54,419 nt of DNA from a bacterium (GTDB lineage Bacteria > Latescibacterota > Latescibacteria > Latescibacterales > Latescibacteraceae): the NCBI GenBank assembly GCA_021372535.1, contig JAJFUH010000049.1, positions 1 through 54,419 on the forward strand, written 5' to 3'. A model generated the notes under the pieces. The model was given only the letters and a program-made list of their open reading frames with translations. It was not told where the DNA came from and searched no databases. The translations under genes and the position numbers were made by a program. Of this stretch, positions 50,891 to 54,419 are shown piece by piece; position 1 is the first letter of the stretch; the number at the start of each line of letters is the position of its first letter.

Positions 50891-51322
50891 ATGGATCCGG
50901 TATCGAATATGACCGCTGTTTCCCATGAAGGGATTCAGCTGCAAAAACAAGGACAGGCGTTTATTTCTCTCGAACGTGAACAGGGTATGTATTCCCTTAA
51001 AAAAACCACGACCGATGATGACACCGTCAGAAAAAAAGCCCGTCTTCGTGAGGCTGCAGAGGGATTCGAGGGGATATTCATCCGGAAGCTGCTGAGCACC
51101 ATGCGCTCGACAATGTCCGAGAACAGCATGTTCGGGACCGGACCCGAAGGAGACATTTACGGCGACATCATTGATAATGCTCTTGCGGATGTTATGGCGA
51201 AACGCGGTATACTCGGTCTCGGAGATAAGCTTTACGACTCGATGGCGGCACGGCTGGAGAAAAAACCGGAGACCGAAACAAATCATATTCCAAAAGCGGA
51301 ATTCCTCAAGATTAGACGATGA
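50891..51322 (+). CDS. flgJ: Rod-binding FlgJ N-domain protein, no muramidase domain
   Basis: A 143-residue protein matching the N-terminal rod-cap domain of FlgJ: LREAAEGFEGIFIRKLLSTMRSTM followed by GPEGDIYGDIIDNALADVMAKRGILGLGDKLYDSM, in parts. The C-terminal glycosidase domain of enteric FlgJ is absent; the transglycosylase at 11892-12542 probably does that job. ATG 50891 is chosen because AAGGA lies 5 bases upstream; the frame is open to 50825. Confidence 0.9.
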   Translation: MDPVSNMTAVSHEGIQLQKQGQAFISLEREQGMYSLKKTTTDDDTVRKKARLREAAEGFEGIFIRKLLSTMRSTMSENSMFGTGPEGDIYGDIIDNALADVMAKRGILGLGDKLYDSMAARLEKKPETETNHIPKAEFLKIRR

Positions 51323-51352
51323 GATGACGATATATAAGAAAGGGAAAAACAT

Positions 51353-51868
51353 ATGGAATTGAATGCATGCATAGAAGAGCTGCTGGATATTCTGAAGAGA
51401 GAAATCCAGTCATTTAATACGGTGAGCGAATTATTGATTCTTGAAGAGAAAAGCCTCATCGAGTTTAATACGGCAACGCTTGCTGAAAATCTCGAACATC
51501 AGGAAGATGTGTTTTCCAGCATCGCCTGTCTGGAAAAAAGCAGGATAAATGTTCTGAACAGAATCAGCAGCATACTGGGCGAAGAAACGGATTTATCGAC
51601 TCTCGAAACACTTTTCCCTCTGGTGGATGCCACATACAGAAAAAAGCTCCAGGAAACGGGGCATGTGCTCAATACCATCTATGAGAATATCAAAAAGAAA
51701 AAGATCGCCAATTCGATACTGATTAAACAGGGAATTATTCTTGTGGAAAGCGATATACGGGTAATGCTGAATGTCCTCGGGAAAACCGCGCAGAAGAAGC
51801 ATGGATATTCTTCAAAAGCCGAGCTCCAGCATAATTCGGGCGGCGTTTGTATAGACGGAACAATGTGA
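51353..51868 (+). CDS. flgN: Flagellar export chaperone FlgN
   Basis: A 171-residue helical protein immediately before flgK, the usual place for FlgN, the chaperone of FlgK and FlgL. Its pattern (ELLDILKREIQSFNTVSELLILEEKSLIEFNTATLAENLEHQEDVFSSI and a C-terminal NSILIKQGIILVESDIRVMLNVLG, in parts) fits the family, which is weakly conserved in sequence. AAGGGA precedes the ATG. flgK starts 10 bases later. Confidence 0.88.
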   Translation: MELNACIEELLDILKREIQSFNTVSELLILEEKSLIEFNTATLAENLEHQEDVFSSIACLEKSRINVLNRISSILGEETDLSTLETLFPLVDATYRKKLQETGHVLNTIYENIKKKKIANSILIKQGIILVESDIRVMLNVLGKTAQKKHGYSSKAELQHNSGGVCIDGTM

Positions 51869-51877
51869 GAAGGTGAA

Positions 51878-53272
51878 ATGAGTACTTTATTTTTTGGATT
51901 GAATGTCGGTAAAAATGCACTTGCCGCTCAAACGTACGTTCTTAACACCATTTCCCATAATGTGGCAAATGCCAATACACCCGGGTATTCACGCCAGGAA
52001 GTACAGCTTGTGTCGGCTGAAAGTGACTTGTCGAGCAGCAGGTTTGGCGGTGGCATCAAGCTTGGAGCCGGCGTCGATGCAACGACGGTCACACGGTCAC
52101 GGTTCGCCCTGTATGATGAAATATATCGCTATGAAAATCAGGATTTCAATGCGTTCAGTAAAACTGAAGACCTTGCCCATCAGGTTGAACTCCTCTTCGA
52201 TGAGCCTTCGGATCGCGGATTTGGTGAGATAATCAACGAATTTTTTAATGCATGGCAGGACCTGGCCAATTCACCACTTAATATGGCGGCGCGCCAGAGT
52301 CTCAAATCCATCGGAGATGAGCTCACAAGCCGTATGCAGCGTATTAACAACCAGCTCATCATCATGCAGCAGGATATCGATACCGAGATTACCACTATTC
52401 CAAAGCAAATCAATGAAATTGCCAGCGAAGTCGCCAAGCTGAACGCCTCTATCCGTATCGCGGGGGCACAAGGTGGCGAGGCAAACGATCTTCGCGACAA
52501 ACGTGATACCCTCATAGATGAGCTTTCCAACCTGGTCGAAGTAAGGACTGTGGAGCAGCAGGACGGCACCATGACGGTCCTTGTCGGTTCCAATGTCATG
52601 GTCGAACGTGATTCATCTACTGAGCTCACTCCAGTTTCACAGTCGGGGGGTGACCGTAATATCAAAAAGACAGGGATTATTTCAACCGAGGGAGATGAAT
52701 TTATACCAGAGAGAGGCAAGCTTGGCGCTCTTATGAATTTTCGGGATGAAGTAATTCCGGGTATTATTACACGGCTTGACAAACTGGCGGAATCCTTAGT
52801 GACACGGCTTAATTTCGAACACCGTAACGGATATGGTCTCGATGGTGAAACGAACAGGGACTTTTTCGATCCTCTTAAAACCCAGGCTTTCAATATTTCG
52901 CTTTCGGCGGATATTGATGATGTAGGTCATATCGCGGTCTCCGGGGACGGTACAAAAGGTGATAATTCGAATGCCCGGAATATCGACATCATGAAAAATA
53001 CCAAAATAGTCGATCAGACTTTCACTCTTTCCGAATACTACAATTCCCTTATTGCAGATATCGGTATCATCGGGCAGGAATCATATAACGGTCGTGTTAA
53101 TCAGGAATTGCTCGTCAACCAGATTGACAGCGCCCGTGAACGGGTCAAAGGTGTAAGTATTGACGAGGAACTCATCAAGATGATTCAGACACAGCATATA
53201 TACCAGGGTGCTTCACGGTTAATTACAACGATGGATGAACTGCTCGATACCGTAGTGAATATGAAACGATGA
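51878..53272 (+). CDS. flgK: Hook-filament junction protein FlgK
   Basis: A 464-residue FlgK, the first hook-associated protein. The N-terminal signature LNVGKNALAAQTYVLNTISHNVANANTPGYSRQEV (about 8-42) and the C-terminal SIDEELIKMIQTQHIYQGASRLITTMDELLDTVVNMKR helix mark it. The middle has the RMQRINNQLIIMQQDIDTEITTIPKQINEIASEVAKLNASI coiled coil. It is shorter than enteric FlgK (about 546), with part of the middle domain missing or diverged. It lies 10 bases after flgN. Confidence 0.96.
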   Translation: MSTLFFGLNVGKNALAAQTYVLNTISHNVANANTPGYSRQEVQLVSAESDLSSSRFGGGIKLGAGVDATTVTRSRFALYDEIYRYENQDFNAFSKTEDLAHQVELLFDEPSDRGFGEIINEFFNAWQDLANSPLNMAARQSLKSIGDELTSRMQRINNQLIIMQQDIDTEITTIPKQINEIASEVAKLNASIRIAGAQGGEANDLRDKRDTLIDELSNLVEVRTVEQQDGTMTVLVGSNVMVERDSSTELTPVSQSGGDRNIKKTGIISTEGDEFIPERGKLGALMNFRDEVIPGIITRLDKLAESLVTRLNFEHRNGYGLDGETNRDFFDPLKTQAFNISLSADIDDVGHIAVSGDGTKGDNSNARNIDIMKNTKIVDQTFTLSEYYNSLIADIGIIGQESYNGRVNQELLVNQIDSARERVKGVSIDEELIKMIQTQHIYQGASRLITTMDELLDTVVNMKR

Positions 53273-53308
53273 GTCTCCCGGTAATAAAGTGAAACGGAGT
53301 TTCATGAC

Positions 53309-54211
53309 ATGAGAATTACCGATAAAATACTCCATAACAACTTTATCTATAATCTTGCTTATGCTTCCGAGCGGTTATATGAGTCTGAAACGAAGGTCCT
53401 GACCAATAAAAGGCTGAATAAACCATCGGACAGTCCTGTTGATGTGATGACCGATCTTGCCATCCGGACAAAACTTGATGAGATAACCCAATTTCAGAGA
53501 AACATCTCGCGGTCTCAGACGCTCCTTCAGAACACAGAATCGATTACTTCCCAGATGCAGGAGATATTTCAGAGGGTGAACACGCTGACTATCCAGGGAG
53601 CTTCGGATTCTTATGGCCCGACCGATAAACTTTCCATATCGTACGAAGTCAATCAGCTTCTCGAACAGGTTTACAGTTACGCCAACAACAGGTCCGAGTC
53701 AATCTATACATTCAGCGGAACTTACAGCGATACTGCACCGTACATTGCAATCCGTAATTCCGATGGCGAGATTGAATCAGTCAAAAGCGCGGGTTCTTCG
53801 GGAGATATTATTACTACTATCGGTGAAAACATCAACATGAAAGTAAATATTAATGGTGAAGACCTGTTTGAATCCGGAGAAAATCTTTTCAATGTCCTCA
53901 TCGATATCAGAGACAGCCTCAGGGCGAACGATTCCGATTCCTTGAGAAATGACATCGGAAAACTTGAAACGGCAAGTGAAAAAATCATTAATATTCAAGC
54001 AGTTATAGGTTCACGTCTCAACCGGATAACCGCTGCTGACTCACGGGCAGAAAACGATACCATCAGTTTTACCGAGTTTCTTTCGAATACCGAGGATATC
54101 GATGCTTCTGAAGCAATCATGGATTATCAGTTGCAGCTCCTCACGCTTCAATCCTCGCTTCAGGCGGGATCACGGTTGATACAACCGAAACTATCGGATT
54201 TTCTGTCATAA
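53309..54211 (+). CDS. flgL: Hook-filament junction protein FlgL
   Basis: A 300-residue FlgL, the second hook-associated protein. The N-terminal flagellin-like helix has LAYASERLYESETKVLTNKRLNKPSDSPVDVMTDLAIRTKLDEITQFQRNI, and the C-terminal helix has ENDTISFTEFLSNTEDIDASEAIMDYQLQLLTLQSSLQAGSRLIQPKLSDFL, shown in parts. Length is normal. GGAG precedes the ATG. It is the last complete gene; the next gene begins 153 bp later. Confidence 0.95.
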   Translation: MRITDKILHNNFIYNLAYASERLYESETKVLTNKRLNKPSDSPVDVMTDLAIRTKLDEITQFQRNISRSQTLLQNTESITSQMQEIFQRVNTLTIQGASDSYGPTDKLSISYEVNQLLEQVYSYANNRSESIYTFSGTYSDTAPYIAIRNSDGEIESVKSAGSSGDIITTIGENINMKVNINGEDLFESGENLFNVLIDIRDSLRANDSDSLRNDIGKLETASEKIINIQAVIGSRLNRITAADSRAENDTISFTEFLSNTEDIDASEAIMDYQLQLLTLQSSLQAGSRLIQPKLSDFLS

Positions 54212-54364
54212 TAAGGCCATGAGTGGCTGAGGGAGAAGATATTCATGGCAACAAACCTATAATAAACCGGAAGATTGAGCTGATATTCGAGTTTTTTATT
54301 CTTGTAATTTCCGGATTCACCATGTATACTAACAAAGTGATAACGTTACCGAGGAGATAGTGTT

Positions 54365-54419
54365 ATGACGAACAACTCAAAGAGCAAATCAGTGACCTTC
54401 AAAACATCGCGGGGGCTCA
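54365..54419 (+). CDS. Partial CDS, cut by the window end
   Basis: ATG 54365 follows a good GAGGAG site (54351-54356) with 8 bases between. Eighteen codons can be read (MTNNSKSKSVTFKTSRGL) before the sequence ends. The position after flgL would suit fliW or csrA, but the residues are too few to identify the product. Confidence 0.5.
   Translation, partial: MTNNSKSKSVTFKTSRGL

Noticed and set aside
1-54419. CRISPR arrays, tRNA or rRNA genes
   Set aside because: No regularly spaced repeats, and no tRNA or rRNA-like sequence were seen on either strand.

Overview
The window is one long flagellar locus of a diderm, motile bacterium. Flagellar genes run almost unbroken from 10.5 kb to 54.2 kb, nearly all on the + strand. 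L- and P-ring genes (flgH, flgI) show that there is an outer membrane. Two secreted proteins at 16.6-20.1 kb carry C-terminal domains of the FlgD-Ig/type IX sorting kind, which are typical of the Fibrobacterota-Chlorobiota-Bacteroidota (FCB) group. A flagellated FCB candidate phylum (Latescibacterota-like or a relative) is my best guess. That is inference from gene content; no ribosomal marker is present.

Layout. (1) 0.2-5.1 kb: housekeeping genes, namely the AAA+ ATPase rarA, a Cof-type HAD phosphatase, bioY on the - strand, a YchF/Obg-like P-loop protein and greA. (2) 5.4-10.2 kb: a small helical protein, a PAS histidine kinase, a secreted unknown and an NtrC-class sigma-54 activator, probably the flagellar regulatory pair (FlrB/FlrC, AtoS/AtoC type). 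(3) 10.5-16.6 kb: flgB, flgC, an unknown, a lytic transglycosylase, fliE, fliF, fliG, fliH. (4) 16.6-20.1 kb: an AT-rich island splitting fliH from fliI. It holds a minus-strand beta-propeller protein, a 266-bp mobile-element relic with terminal inverted repeats and 9-bp flanking repeats, a frameshifted small secreted protein and a terminator. (5) 20.2-36.6 kb: fliI, fliJ, a MotE-like gene, a giant fliK, flgD, a TIGR02530-type gene, flgE, flbD, motA, motB, fliL, fliM, fliN, fliO, fliP, fliQ, fliR. (6) 36.7-46.5 kb: flhB, flhA, flhF, flhG, fliA, an unknown, a second FliK-like gene, a FlhB C-domain homologue and a GAF protein with a DHp domain but no ATPase domain. (7) 46.7-54.2 kb: flgF, flgG, flgA, flgH, flgI, flgJ (rod-binding domain only), flgN, flgK, flgL, then the first codons of one more gene.

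How it works together. The cluster encodes the export gate (FlhA, FlhB, FliP, FliQ, FliR, FliO), the export ATPase complex (FliH, FliI, FliJ), the MS- and C-rings, rod, hook, rings, hook-filament junction and stator. FlhF and FlhG imply controlled flagellar position and number. Flagellin, cap and FliS genes are not in the window. Three near-identical sigma-54 promoters (TGGCA-N6-TTGCA) lie before flgB, the motE-like gene and flgF. With the NtrC-class activator and FliA they suggest a sigma-54 then sigma-28 cascade, as in Vibrio, Pseudomonas and Campylobacter. The most unusual points are the island inside fliH-fliI with an apparently leaderless fliI promoter, the second FliK/FlhB2 pair, the ATPase-less kinase-like protein, the arginine-rich N-terminus of FliA, and FlhB with NPTR in place of NPTH.
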